From Bin55 sp963667455 (GTDB lineage: Bacteria; Pseudomonadota; Gammaproteobacteria; Pseudomonadales; Azotimanducaceae), in NCBI GenBank assembly GCA_963667455.2, contig CAXXFR010000013.1, positions 344,509-408,508 of the forward strand: a stretch of DNA of 64,000 nucleotides, given 5' to 3'. This document shows, piece by piece, positions 26,920-36,150 of this stretch. The position numbers and the translations under genes are program-made. The notes under the pieces are model-generated. The model was not told where the DNA came from. It did not search any database and worked only from the letters and a program-made list of their open reading frames with translations. Position 1 is the stretch's first letter, and the number at the start of each line of letters is the position of its first letter.

Positions 26920-27831
26920 ATGTCACTAGCACACATCCCGGTGCTCGTTGACGAAGTAGTCACGAACTTGGTTCAAGAGTCGAACGGCTCATATCTCGAC
27001 GCAACCTTCGGTTCGGGCGGGCACACTCGAGCACTTCTGAGCGATCTCGGAAGCGATGCCCGCGTGCTTGTGGTTGATCGGGACCCGACTGCTGTGGAAG
27101 CCGCCCAATCTTTAGCCAAAGAAGACTCCCGAGTCTGCGTTTGCAAAGGGAATTTCAGCGAGTTGGGGCAACTGGCTGAAGAAAACGGATTCGCCAATTT
27201 CGATGGGATCCTCATGGATATCGGCATCTCTTCGACCCAAGTGGACTCACCCGAGCGCGGATTCAGCTTTCAACACGAAGGGCCGTTGGACATGCGGATG
27301 GATCCAACTTCGGGATTTACCGCAGGCGAATGGCTCAACAAAGCAGCACTCGGAGAAATGGCGACTGTGTTCAAGCGCTATGGCGATGAACGCAACGCTC
27401 GTTCGATCGCACGCGGCATCGTTGCACGTCGCCCATTGGAGACCACGTCGGATCTGGTAGATGTCATCGACAAGGCATCCAAGACGGTGGATAGACGGAA
27501 ACACTCCGCTACCCGAGTGTTTCAAGCGATTCGAATATTGGTCAACGACGAAATCAACGAATTGCGCCAGGGTCTGCGTCGGACGTTTGATCTGCTAGCT
27601 CCAAAGGGTCGATTAGCGGTTATTTCGTTCCACAGCATCGAACACCAAATTGTGCGCCGGCAATTCAAGGCATGGACTACGAGTGGCATGCCTGACCGCA
27701 TGCCAATCCGCGGCAAGAATGAAGGTCCGCTGAAATTCATCGTGCGGGGCAAGCGTCCGTCCCATTCCCAGATCGAAGAGAACAGTCGAGCACGTTCCGC
27801 AATGCTACAGGTGGTTCAACGTGTTCGGTAA
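26920..27831 (+). CDS. rsmH: 16S rRNA (cytosine-1402-N4)-methyltransferase
   Basis: The protein (MraW, 303 residues) has HIPVLVDEV, YLDATFGSGGHTRALL (SAM-binding loop), LMDIGISSTQVDSPERGFSF, GPLDMRMDP, ATRVFQAIRILVNDE and VISFHSIEHQIVRRQF. It modifies the same nucleotide as RsmI, on the base. ATG 26920 is preferred (MSLAHIPVL is the family N-terminus); ATG 26902 is possible. It opens the dcw cluster here and overlaps ftsL by 11 bases. Confidence 0.95.
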   Translation: MSLAHIPVLVDEVVTNLVQESNGSYLDATFGSGGHTRALLSDLGSDARVLVVDRDPTAVEAAQSLAKEDSRVCVCKGNFSELGQLAEENGFANFDGILMDIGISSTQVDSPERGFSFQHEGPLDMRMDPTSGFTAGEWLNKAALGEMATVFKRYGDERNARSIARGIVARRPLETTSDLVDVIDKASKTVDRRKHSATRVFQAIRILVNDEINELRQGLRRTFDLLAPKGRLAVISFHSIEHQIVRRQFKAWTTSGMPDRMPIRGKNEGPLKFIVRGKRPSHSQIEENSRARSAMLQVVQRVR

Positions 27832-28147
27832 TGCAAGAACAGCCGCGCTGAAGAGTCGGCCGACGACTTCGCCGACCTGGTGGATTGTTTGGTTTCTGTT
27901 GCTCACAACAGTCTTGGTTACTGGGCTGTTGGTTCTGGATCAGGTCCGCGAACGTCAGCGAATCTACAACCAGATTCTTCAGCTACGGGTCCAGCAAGAC
28001 AAGGCACTCTCCGAATTTTCGCGTCTACAAATCGAGCGAGGAAGCGAGATTTCCTATGAGCGAGTGGTGACCATCGCCACATCCGACATGGGCATGAAGT
28101 TTCCGGACCAAATTGTGACCGTCGAGCAGCAGGAAGAAGAACATTGA
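27821..28147 (+). CDS. ftsL: Cell division protein FtsL
   Basis: The small bitopic protein has 108 residues: a basic cytoplasmic N-terminus, one membrane helix (WWIVWFLLLTTVLVTGLLVL), then a periplasmic coiled coil (QVRERQRIYNQILQLRVQQD) with the end motif TIATSDMGMKFPD. FtsL pairs with FtsB and FtsQ to recruit and activate FtsW-FtsI. The start GTG 27821 lies inside rsmH. Its stop is nested in the TTG start of ftsI. Position and topology identify it, as sequence conservation in this family is low. Confidence 0.87.
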   Translation: MFGNARTAALKSRPTTSPTWWIVWFLLLTTVLVTGLLVLDQVRERQRIYNQILQLRVQQDKALSEFSRLQIERGSEISYERVVTIATSDMGMKFPDQIVTVEQQEEEH

Positions 28148-29823
28148 GCGGCAAGCGGTACTGGTTCATCGTAGGCGCATTTGTCGTCGTGACCCTAGCC
28201 ATGCTGGGGCGAATGCTCGTGCTCGCGACCTACGATCGCGAATTTCTGCAGGATTGGGGCAATTCGCGAGCACATCGCGACATTGGCGTGCCGACCATGC
28301 GTGGAGTGATCTACGACCGAGCTGGCCAGTTGCTTGCCATGAGCACTCCGGTGCAGTCCATATGGACGGATCCTGGCATGGACACGATTCCCGAGGAGTC
28401 CTATCCAGAGTTGGCGACAGCACTTCAAATCAAGGAGAGCGAGCTAGAGCGAATAGTGGTTTCAGGTGAGGGCAAGAGGTTCTTGTACCTGAAGAAACGG
28501 GTGTCCCACTCGATTTCACAAGCGGTGGCTCGGTTAGGGATTGAGGGAATCCGATTTGAGACCGAGTATCGGCGCTACTACCCGGCAGCGGAAGTTACTG
28601 CACACGTAGTCGGACTGATCAAGAACGATGGATCCGGCATCGAAGGACTCGAGCTTTCTCACGATCGATCGTTGCAGGGTTCGGAAGGCAAACGACGTGT
28701 ACTTCGTGCCCGAGACGGTCGCCGGTTGCGCGACGTGCGGCTGATTGAACCACCTCGGTTTGGGGAAGACGCGACGCTGACCATCGACTTGGGACTTCAG
28801 TTTCTCAGCTATCAGAAATTGCGCAACGCGGTTGCCGAACATCAAGCCGAATCAGCCACATTGATCCTGATCGACGTGTTGAACGGTGAGATTTTGGCGT
28901 TGGCCAACTACCCGTCGTACAACCCCAACGACGGAAATGACCGCGTTTTCAGTCGAATGCGGAATCGCGCGATCGCCGATACGTACGAACCTGGTTCCAC
29001 GATCAAGCCCTTTACCGCATTGGCTGCATTGGAAAGTGGGACTTATCGACGTGACACGGTTATTGACACTTCGCCAGGCACTTTTCGCATTGGAAGGCAC
29101 ACGGTTGAGGATCCAAGGGACTATGGTGAGCTCACGTTAGAAGGCGTTCTCACCAAATCGAGTCAGGTAGGCATATCGAAGATCGCACTGGATCTCGAAA
29201 CGTATGCGCTGTACAGCACGCTGTCCCGTGCTGGATTTACCGATATACCTCACTCGGGACTTCCCAACGAGTCCCTCGGTCACGTCAATATCGACGATCT
29301 GGAACGTGAAATCGGTCGTGCGACCATGGCTTACGGCTACGGGTTGCGCGTATCGCCACTTCAGCTAGCAACCGGCTACCTCACGTTGGCCACCGGTGGT
29401 GTACGTCGGACACCGAACATTCTCTTGGGCCGGAATGCATCGCTGAATTCTGAAGAGCGTGTGTTCGACGAAACACATACCAAGACGATTGTCGACATGC
29501 TTCAGGGAGTGGTCTCGCCAATCGGAACAGCTCCGAAAGCGAACATGGAAGGATTCGCGGTGTCCGGAAAGACAGGCACTGTCAGAAAGATCTCCGACGG
29601 GCAGTACGACGACACGCGACATATTGCGTGGTTCGTAGGGATGGTGCCGGCATCGGATCCACGGATTCTTGCCGTAATTGTCGTCGATGAACCCAAGGGC
29701 GAAACGGTGTCAGGGGGCGGAGTCGCCGCCCCTGTATTCGCGGAAATAGCAAGCCATGCATTACAGCTAATCGGGCTATCTAGCAGCGGAAGCACTCCGA
29801 CCGGAGACGAAGATGCAGCTTAG
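28144..29823 (+). CDS. ftsI: Septal peptidoglycan transpeptidase FtsI (PBP3)
   Basis: The 559-residue class B PBP has an N-terminal anchor (YWFIVGAFVVVTLAMLGRML), RGVIYDRAGQLLA, a pedestal domain, and a transpeptidase domain with SxxK in EPGSTIKPF (Ser near 287) and KTG in VSGKTGTV (near 476). The middle motif reads TKSSQVGISK (near 339), so the usual SxN (SSN) is SSQ. FtsI cross-links septal murein with FtsW. The start TTG overlaps the ftsL stop (TTGA), and murE begins inside its 3' end. Confidence 0.94.
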   Translation: MSGKRYWFIVGAFVVVTLAMLGRMLVLATYDREFLQDWGNSRAHRDIGVPTMRGVIYDRAGQLLAMSTPVQSIWTDPGMDTIPEESYPELATALQIKESELERIVVSGEGKRFLYLKKRVSHSISQAVARLGIEGIRFETEYRRYYPAAEVTAHVVGLIKNDGSGIEGLELSHDRSLQGSEGKRRVLRARDGRRLRDVRLIEPPRFGEDATLTIDLGLQFLSYQKLRNAVAEHQAESATLILIDVLNGEILALANYPSYNPNDGNDRVFSRMRNRAIADTYEPGSTIKPFTALAALESGTYRRDTVIDTSPGTFRIGRHTVEDPRDYGELTLEGVLTKSSQVGISKIALDLETYALYSTLSRAGFTDIPHSGLPNESLGHVNIDDLEREIGRATMAYGYGLRVSPLQLATGYLTLATGGVRRTPNILLGRNASLNSEERVFDETHTKTIVDMLQGVVSPIGTAPKANMEGFAVSGKTGTVRKISDGQYDDTRHIAWFVGMVPASDPRILAVIVVDEPKGETVSGGGVAAPVFAEIASHALQLIGLSSSGSTPTGDEDAA

Positions 29824-31243
29824 ACACTTGCTCGACCGATCCGATGTGCCGGATGTGCGCATTCGAGGCTTGACCTGCGATTCTCGACAAGTCCGACCCG
29901 GAGACTTGTTCATCGCCTACCGAGGCGGTTCGTTCGACGGGCATGACTACGTCAATGAAGCGACGCAAAAGGGCGCAGTTGCAATTCTTGGTGAACGACC
30001 AGCTCCGACGAACTTCCCAATACCGTGGGTGCATTTGGACCGTATCGCACAAGAGCGTGGTGCGATCGCCGCACGCTACTTCGGCTACCCGGCGAAAGAT
30101 GTCCAAATGATTGGTGTTACGGGGACGAACGGGAAGACATCCGTCTCTTACGGTTCGGCCAACTTGTTGCCGTCAACTGCGTGTGTCGGAACCATCGGCT
30201 GGGGAATTCCCCCAGCGTTGTGTACATCGGCTCTGACTACACAGGATCCCATTTCCATGCAGCAGACTCTGGCGGCTCTGCGACAGCGCAACATTGAACG
30301 CGCTGTTGCGGAAGTCAGTTCGCATGCACTCGATCAACGTCGCGTGGACGACGTGAATTTCGATTGCGCGGTGTTCACCAATCTAAGCCGAGATCATCTC
30401 GACTACCACCCCAGCATGGACGACTACGCAAGAGCGAAGTTTCTGTTGTTTGAGCGAGACGAGTTGCACTGCGGAATCGTCAACATCGATGATCCATTCG
30501 GCGTGAAGATCGCACAGCACCTCAAGAGCCGCGATCTGCGGTGCCTCACCTATGGAACCCAACAGAGTTCCGATCTCGGATGGGGCAGCGTTCACTACGG
30601 ATCCGAAGGGATCCGTGGAACTTGGAACGGATCGTTCGGCGATGCTGAATTCTCGATTCCGTTTGTAGGAGAAGCCTATCTATACAACGCAGCGGCGATG
30701 TTGCTCGTTGCGATGTATTGCGGCATGGACTTCTCCGATGCAGTCGAACGAATGCACGACATGCGACAGATTCCAGGGCGAATGGAGTACTTGTCTCCGC
30801 CCGGTATTGCTTCTGTCGTCTTGGACTACGCCCACACACCCGACGCTCTTCGGACCGCCTTGGGTGCAGTTCGAATGCATACGTCCGGACGGGTGTTCTG
30901 CGTTTTTGGATGCGGTGGAAACCGTGATCAGGGCAAGAGGCCGGAAATGGGTCGCATTGCTCAGGAAGGCGCTGACTACGTGGTGGTTACTTCAGACAAC
31001 CCACGGCGGGAGAACCCGCAAGCAATCATCGATGACATCTGCACAGGTTTTGTCGGCGACTGGGACTTCCACATGACGGTCGATCGAACTGAAGCGATTC
31101 GATACGCATTGAACAACGCCATGCCGGACGACACGGTTCTCGTTGCCGGAAAAGGCCACGAACGATACCAAGACATCGAGGGTGTCCGACACCCCTACAG
31201 CGATCGAGCTGCTATTCAATGCATTTTGGGCGAGCGTGTCTGA
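29813..31243 (+). CDS. murE: UDP-MurNAc-tripeptide synthetase MurE
   Basis: The 476-residue Mur ligase adds the third stem-peptide residue. Motifs are GLTCDSRQVRPGDLFIA, GVTGTNGKTSVSYG (ATP loop), EVSSHALDQRR, FTNLSRDHLDYH and DYAHTPDALR. TSDNPRRENP matches the DNPR signature for meso-diaminopimelate, so the murein is of the Gram-negative DAP type. ATG 29813 lies 11 bases inside ftsI. It is followed directly by mraY; murF, which normally lies between, is missing. Confidence 0.95.
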   Translation: MQLRHLLDRSDVPDVRIRGLTCDSRQVRPGDLFIAYRGGSFDGHDYVNEATQKGAVAILGERPAPTNFPIPWVHLDRIAQERGAIAARYFGYPAKDVQMIGVTGTNGKTSVSYGSANLLPSTACVGTIGWGIPPALCTSALTTQDPISMQQTLAALRQRNIERAVAEVSSHALDQRRVDDVNFDCAVFTNLSRDHLDYHPSMDDYARAKFLLFERDELHCGIVNIDDPFGVKIAQHLKSRDLRCLTYGTQQSSDLGWGSVHYGSEGIRGTWNGSFGDAEFSIPFVGEAYLYNAAAMLLVAMYCGMDFSDAVERMHDMRQIPGRMEYLSPPGIASVVLDYAHTPDALRTALGAVRMHTSGRVFCVFGCGGNRDQGKRPEMGRIAQEGADYVVVTSDNPRRENPQAIIDDICTGFVGDWDFHMTVDRTEAIRYALNNAMPDDTVLVAGKGHERYQDIEGVRHPYSDRAAIQCILGERV

Positions 31244-32319
31244 TGTTGCTCTGGCTCACTCGATACCTAACGGAGTTTCACTCCGTGTTCAACGTCTTCG
31301 AATACATCACGTTTCGAACGATCGTTGCTGCGGTTACGGCTCTATTCATTGCGCTGATTCTGGGCCCAGTGATCATTCGCAAGTTCGCACAGGAAAAAAT
31401 TGAAGAGAACATTCGCGACGACGGACCGACATCTCACTTTGAGAAACAGGGCACACCGACGATGGGTGGACTTCTCATTGTTATCGCGATTCTCATCTCG
31501 ACCTTGCTGTGGGGAGAACTTTCCAGCAAGCAAGTTTGGATCGTCATAGCCGTAATTGTTGGATTTGCGCTTATCGGATTCGCGGACGACTACAAGAAGC
31601 TTCGCAAGGGCAAGGGCATTTCCATTCGTTGGAAGTACTTCTTCCAATCGGTGATTGGACTCGGTGCGGCTGTTGTGATTTTTTCAACAGCGACGGTTCC
31701 TGCAGAGACCGAATTGATTGTTCCCTTCTTCAAGGATGTGGCCGTTCCACTGGGATTCGGATTCATCGTTCTGACCTACTTGATGATTGTCGGTATGAGC
31801 AATTCGGTGAACTTCACGGATGGTTTGGACGGTTTAGCAATCATGCCGACCGTTATGGTCGGAGCAGCATTGGGGCTGATCGCCTATCTGGTGGGACACA
31901 GCGAATTTGCCTTGTACTTGCACATTCCCTACATAGCGGGAATGGGCGAACTAACCATCATTTGCGGCGGAATTATTGGCGCAGGCCTCGGTTTTCTCTG
32001 GTTCAACGCCTACCCGGCCCAGGTGTTCATGGGCGATGTCGGGGCACTCTCGCTCGGTGCGGCTCTGGGTGTCATCGGTGTGCTGGTCCGCCACGAAATC
32101 GTCTTGCTGATCATGGGCGGAATCTTCGTGCTGGAAACTGCATCGGTCATCGTCCAGGTGGCGAGCTACAAACTAATCGGTCGACGCGTCTTTCAGATGG
32201 CTCCCCTGCACCACCACTTCGAGCTAAAAGGCTGGCCCGAACCGCGAATCATCGTGCGGTTCTGGATCATTTCCATGCTCCTCGTACTCATTGGCCTTTC
32301 GATGTTGAAACTGCGATGA
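31243..32319 (+). CDS. mraY: Phospho-MurNAc-pentapeptide translocase MraY
   Basis: The 358-residue multi-spanning enzyme makes lipid I from UDP-MurNAc-pentapeptide and undecaprenyl phosphate. Motifs are DDGPTSHFEKQGTPTMGGL, GFADDYKKLRKGKG (Mg-binding Asp pair), NSVNFTDGLDGLA, FLWFNAYPAQVFMGDVGAL and MAPLHHHFELKGWPE. The N-terminus MLLWLTRYLTEFHSVFNVF matches the family from ATG 31243, which overlaps the murE stop (TGATG). Upstream codons in the same frame are inside murE. Confidence 0.96.
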   Translation: MLLWLTRYLTEFHSVFNVFEYITFRTIVAAVTALFIALILGPVIIRKFAQEKIEENIRDDGPTSHFEKQGTPTMGGLLIVIAILISTLLWGELSSKQVWIVIAVIVGFALIGFADDYKKLRKGKGISIRWKYFFQSVIGLGAAVVIFSTATVPAETELIVPFFKDVAVPLGFGFIVLTYLMIVGMSNSVNFTDGLDGLAIMPTVMVGAALGLIAYLVGHSEFALYLHIPYIAGMGELTIICGGIIGAGLGFLWFNAYPAQVFMGDVGALSLGAALGVIGVLVRHEIVLLIMGGIFVLETASVIVQVASYKLIGRRVFQMAPLHHHFELKGWPEPRIIVRFWIISMLLVLIGLSMLKLR

Positions 32320-33623
32320 ATACGAGAATGACAATGGTGTTGGGGCTCGGAGAAACCGGCTTCTCCGTCGTGCGCTACCTGCATGATCGTCACAGCGCAG
32401 TTGTGGCGAGCGATTCTCGACTAGGAAGGCAGACCTCGAAGGTCCCTCATCTCTTGGCTTTGCGCGAAGAGTATCCAGACGTACCGATAGTTCCGCCGCG
32501 TCAATTCGCTCGAGCCTTGTCGGAAGCGAGTCGAGTTGTTGCCAGTCCGGGTGTTGCACTTGACGACTCGTTGATCCGTTTCGCACAGATTCGACATGTG
32601 CCGGTGGTAGGCGACATCGATCTGTTCATGGAAGAAGTGGAAGTTCCAGTAGTTGGTATTACCGGAACCAACGGCAAGACCACAACTACGACTCTCGTTG
32701 GTCACATGTTGCAGTCCAAGGGCTTTCGAACATGTGGAAACGTAGGTTTGCCCGCTCTCGACGCACTGAACGAAGAGTCGGCCGGATACGTTGTCGAGCT
32801 CTCTAGCTTTCAATTGGAGCGGTTGCGAAACGCCGGCTTCGATGTGGCGGCGATATTGAACATCGCCGAAGACCACCTCGACCATCACCGTTCGATGTCG
32901 GACTACGTTGCAAGCAAGCAGAGAATCTACGAGAACTGCAAATTCGCCGTCTACAACGGTCTAGATCCGGCCACCAAACCCCTAGACGTCGAAGAATCCG
33001 TTGCTGTCAATAGGGATCCCGATTGGATGGTTGACGACGATGGCATCGTGATCGATGGAAAACGCATCGGAGCTGGCAGCATTGGCTTGCAAGGCAAGCA
33101 AAACCACTACGACTTGGTTGTCGCCGCTGCCATAGCGTCAAGACTCGGAGCCAGTCGAGAGACCATTCTCGATGTCGTAGCGTCGTTCAAGGGTTTGCCG
33201 CACCGTTTGCAACTCATTGCAACGATCGACGGAGTCGAGTACATCAACGACTCGAAGGCAACCAACGCCGCAGCATCGATTGCGGCGTTGCGGGGATTGG
33301 CGAGTAATGATCGAGGATTGATCCTAATCGCGGGCGGAGACGGAAAAGACGCGGATTTTCAAGAACTCGGTGGTGTGATCGATGAATGCGTCCGCTATGC
33401 GGTGTTGATAGGTCGAGACGCACCACAAATTGCCGATCAAATCAAACGCACAGACTACGAGTTCGCACCTTCCATGTTGGCCGCTGTTAGTTCCGCGAAG
33501 CGACTAGCGAGTGAAGGAGACAAGGTGCTGTTGTCTCCCGCTTGCGCCAGCTACGACATGTTTCGAAACTTCGAGCATAGGGGCGCGTCATTTGTTCAAG
33601 CTGTTCAAGGAATGAGCGAATGA
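32316..33623 (+). CDS. murD: UDP-MurNAc-L-alanine--D-glutamate ligase MurD
   Basis: The 435-residue Mur ligase has LGLGETGFSVVRYL (UDP-binding loop), VVASPGV, VGITGTNGKTTTTTLVGHML (ATP loop), ELSSFQLE, NIAEDHLDHH, NDSKATNAAASIAAL and LLSPACASYDMF. It adds D-Glu to UDP-MurNAc-L-Ala. ATG 32316 overlaps the mraY stop (ATGA); the frame is open for hundreds of bases upstream only as a shadow of mraY. The next gene again overlaps by ATGA. Confidence 0.95.
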   Translation: MNTRMTMVLGLGETGFSVVRYLHDRHSAVVASDSRLGRQTSKVPHLLALREEYPDVPIVPPRQFARALSEASRVVASPGVALDDSLIRFAQIRHVPVVGDIDLFMEEVEVPVVGITGTNGKTTTTTLVGHMLQSKGFRTCGNVGLPALDALNEESAGYVVELSSFQLERLRNAGFDVAAILNIAEDHLDHHRSMSDYVASKQRIYENCKFAVYNGLDPATKPLDVEESVAVNRDPDWMVDDDGIVIDGKRIGAGSIGLQGKQNHYDLVVAAAIASRLGASRETILDVVASFKGLPHRLQLIATIDGVEYINDSKATNAAASIAALRGLASNDRGLILIAGGDGKDADFQELGGVIDECVRYAVLIGRDAPQIADQIKRTDYEFAPSMLAAVSSAKRLASEGDKVLLSPACASYDMFRNFEHRGASFVQAVQGMSE

Positions 33624-34732
33624 CTAACCGATTGGAAGTAGTCACGGCATGCACTTGGATGCTGCTATTGGTACTAGGACTTGTCGCTGTGACTAGTGCC
33701 ACTCAACATCAGAGCCAGGATTCAATGAATCCGTTTGTCTTGCGCCACATCTTGTACATGATTGTCGCGGTAGCCGTGTTCATCGCACTGCTACAGGTGC
33801 CACTCTACACCCTGCAGAAGATGCACAAGCTGATCTACCTTGTGACGGTGTTGCTTGCTGTGCTCGTTTTGGTGCCGTGGATTGGTGTCGAGGCCGGAGG
33901 CGGAAGGCGATGGATTGACCTGCAAGTAATGACGCTACAGGTCTCCGAAGTTGCTAGGTTGATGATTCCGATCTATGTCGCCGGACACTTGGCGAGCAAC
34001 GCCGAAGAAATCCGTCAATCTACGATTGCCGTGTTGAAACCGCTGTTCTGGGTCGGCATCGTTCTAGTGCTGTTCCTGCAGCAGCCAGATTTTGGCTCTG
34101 CAGTTCTCATCGGTCTGGTCACGGCTTCGATGCTGTTGCTTGCCGGAACTCGAGTGCGCGACTTGGCACTTCTGGGAGTAATCGGCTCGATTGGACTGGC
34201 TTATGTCGCGTACTACCGAAGAGATCGGATCGCGGCATTCCTCGACACTTGGACGCATGCGTCCGACGAAGCGTATCAGCTTGCACAGTCTCTGGTCGCG
34301 TTTGGTCGAGGCGAATTCACGGGAATCGGATTGGGCGACGGCATTCAGAAGGTTCTCTACCTGCCGACTCCTCACAACGACTTCATTTTCTCGGTAATCG
34401 TTGAAGAAACCGGATTCATAGGTGGAGCGTTTCTCCTTCTGATTCTCATGGGACTGGTGTTTCGATGTTTGTGGGTAGGCCGTAGGGCATTGAGCCTGGG
34501 TCACAACTTTGGCGGCTACATCTCGTATGCAGCTGGATTGATGCTTGGTCTACAGACGTTGATCAACGTCGGAGTCTCCATGGGCGCATTGCCGACCAAG
34601 GGACTCACTCTCCCGTTCGTTAGCTATGGTGGCAACAGCCTGTTGGTGTCGAGTGCCTTGTTGGCGCTGGTCTGCAGAACACACTACGAACTCCAAAGTC
34701 CAGAAAAACTTTCGGATGCAGAGGCGGCTTGA
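33620..34732 (+). CDS. ftsW: Septal glycosyltransferase FtsW
   Basis: The 370-residue SEDS protein has about ten membrane helices. Diagnostic segments are GGGRRWIDL, QQPDFGSAVLIGLV, PTPHNDFIFSVIVEETGFIGG and the terminal LPTKGLTLPFVSYGGNSLL. It polymerises septal glycan strands from lipid II with FtsI. murG, which usually follows and makes lipid II, is absent; murC comes next. Confidence 0.94.
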   Translation: MTNRLEVVTACTWMLLLVLGLVAVTSATQHQSQDSMNPFVLRHILYMIVAVAVFIALLQVPLYTLQKMHKLIYLVTVLLAVLVLVPWIGVEAGGGRRWIDLQVMTLQVSEVARLMIPIYVAGHLASNAEEIRQSTIAVLKPLFWVGIVLVLFLQQPDFGSAVLIGLVTASMLLLAGTRVRDLALLGVIGSIGLAYVAYYRRDRIAAFLDTWTHASDEAYQLAQSLVAFGRGEFTGIGLGDGIQKVLYLPTPHNDFIFSVIVEETGFIGGAFLLLILMGLVFRCLWVGRRALSLGHNFGGYISYAAGLMLGLQTLINVGVSMGALPTKGLTLPFVSYGGNSLLVSSALLALVCRTHYELQSPEKLSDAEAA

Positions 34733-34734
34733 CG

Positions 34735-36150
34735 ATGGAATCTCTCAAGTCACTCGAAATGCCTCCAATGCGTCGCATCAAGAACGTCCATTTCGTTGGA
34801 ATCGGCGGAGCTGGAATGTGCGGAATCGCCGAGGTTCTGACCCATCAGGGCTATGTCGTATCGGGTTCGGACCTCCAGCAGTCCGCTGTGACCGACCGCC
34901 TCGTTCGTTTGGGCGCAAACGTCACATTTGAACATCGAGCCAGTGCCGTTGAGCACGTAGATGTAGTTGTCGTGTCGAGTGCAATCGGAGAGTCCAACCC
35001 GGAAATTGTCGAGGCGCACGCTCGACGAATTCCTGTCGTTTCACGGGCTGAAATGCTGGGTGAACTGATGCGTCACAGGTTTGGAATTGCCGTGGCTGGC
35101 ACTCACGGAAAAACAACGGTCACAAGTTTGATCGCCAGCATTTTTCAAGAAGCGAAACTGGATCCGACCTTTGTCATTGGAGGTCTTTTGAAGAGCGAGA
35201 ACCGACATGCCGGATTGGGCTCGGGTCGTTACATCATCGCCGAGGCCGACGAAAGCGATGCGTCGTTTCTGTTTCTCAATCCCCTTGTCGCGGTGGTCAC
35301 CAACATCGACCACGACCATTTAGGAACCTACTCGCAGAGTTTTGAAAATCTGTTGGATTCCTTCAAGGAATTCGTCCAGCGACTACCGTTCTACGGATTG
35401 GTTGTGATTTGCTCGGACGACATGGGCAGCCAATCAATCATTGAAGATCTGGCTCGACCGTTGGTTACCTATGGACTGGCCGAAGATGCCGATTATCGAG
35501 CAGACCGGATTGTTCACGAAGGATCAAATTGCAAATTCCGCGTCGAACGGCCGAACGAGCAGGATTCGCTCGAGATCGAAATCTGTTTGCCGGGTGAGCA
35601 GAACGTTCGCAACGTGCTCGCAGCAATTGCAGTGGCCAGTGAAGAAGGCATCGACGATCAGGCCATCGTTGAAGGACTGAAGAGCTTCAGCGGCATTGGC
35701 CGTCGATTCGAGGTAGCTGAAATCGAGGTCGATGGGCACCGTGCCACGTTGGTCGATGACTACGGACACCATCCCACTGAAGTTCAGCACGTTCTTGACA
35801 CGGTGAACGAGATATTCCCAGGTCGGCGCGTGGTCATGGTGTATCAACCGCATCGCTATACCCGAACTCGCGACCTGTTCGCCGAATTTGTCGACGTCTT
35901 GATTCGAATGGATCACTTGATTCTTGTCGATACCTACGCTGCCAGCGAGGAACCCATTTGCGGCGCAATGGGAATCGACCTGATTCGTGCGATTCAAGCC
36001 ACAAGAACCGTTCCGGTTCAGTTTGCTCGGACTTCTCATGAGGTAATCGATGAAGTGAGTCGAATCGTCGCAGACAACGATGTTTTGGTCGTGCAAGGCG
36101 CGGGAAACGTGGATCGGGTCTCTGTTGAACTCAAGGCACGTGCAGCATGA
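34735..36150 (+). CDS. murC: UDP-MurNAc--L-alanine ligase MurC
   Basis: The Mur ligase has 471 residues from ATG 34735 (an in-frame TTG at 34729 overlapping the ftsW stop is an alternative). Motifs are FVGIGGAGMCGIAEVL, VAGTHGKTTVTSLIA (ATP loop), EADESDASFL, TNIDHDHLGTY, LVDDYGHHPTEV and VYQPHRYTRTRDLF. It adds L-alanine to UDP-MurNAc. It should be followed by murB, ddl and ftsQ; instead an overlapping gene for a divergent FtsQ-like protein follows directly. Confidence 0.94.
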   Translation: MESLKSLEMPPMRRIKNVHFVGIGGAGMCGIAEVLTHQGYVVSGSDLQQSAVTDRLVRLGANVTFEHRASAVEHVDVVVVSSAIGESNPEIVEAHARRIPVVSRAEMLGELMRHRFGIAVAGTHGKTTVTSLIASIFQEAKLDPTFVIGGLLKSENRHAGLGSGRYIIAEADESDASFLFLNPLVAVVTNIDHDHLGTYSQSFENLLDSFKEFVQRLPFYGLVVICSDDMGSQSIIEDLARPLVTYGLAEDADYRADRIVHEGSNCKFRVERPNEQDSLEIEICLPGEQNVRNVLAAIAVASEEGIDDQAIVEGLKSFSGIGRRFEVAEIEVDGHRATLVDDYGHHPTEVQHVLDTVNEIFPGRRVVMVYQPHRYTRTRDLFAEFVDVLIRMDHLILVDTYAASEEPICGAMGIDLIRAIQATRTVPVQFARTSHEVIDEVSRIVADNDVLVVQGAGNVDRVSVELKARAA

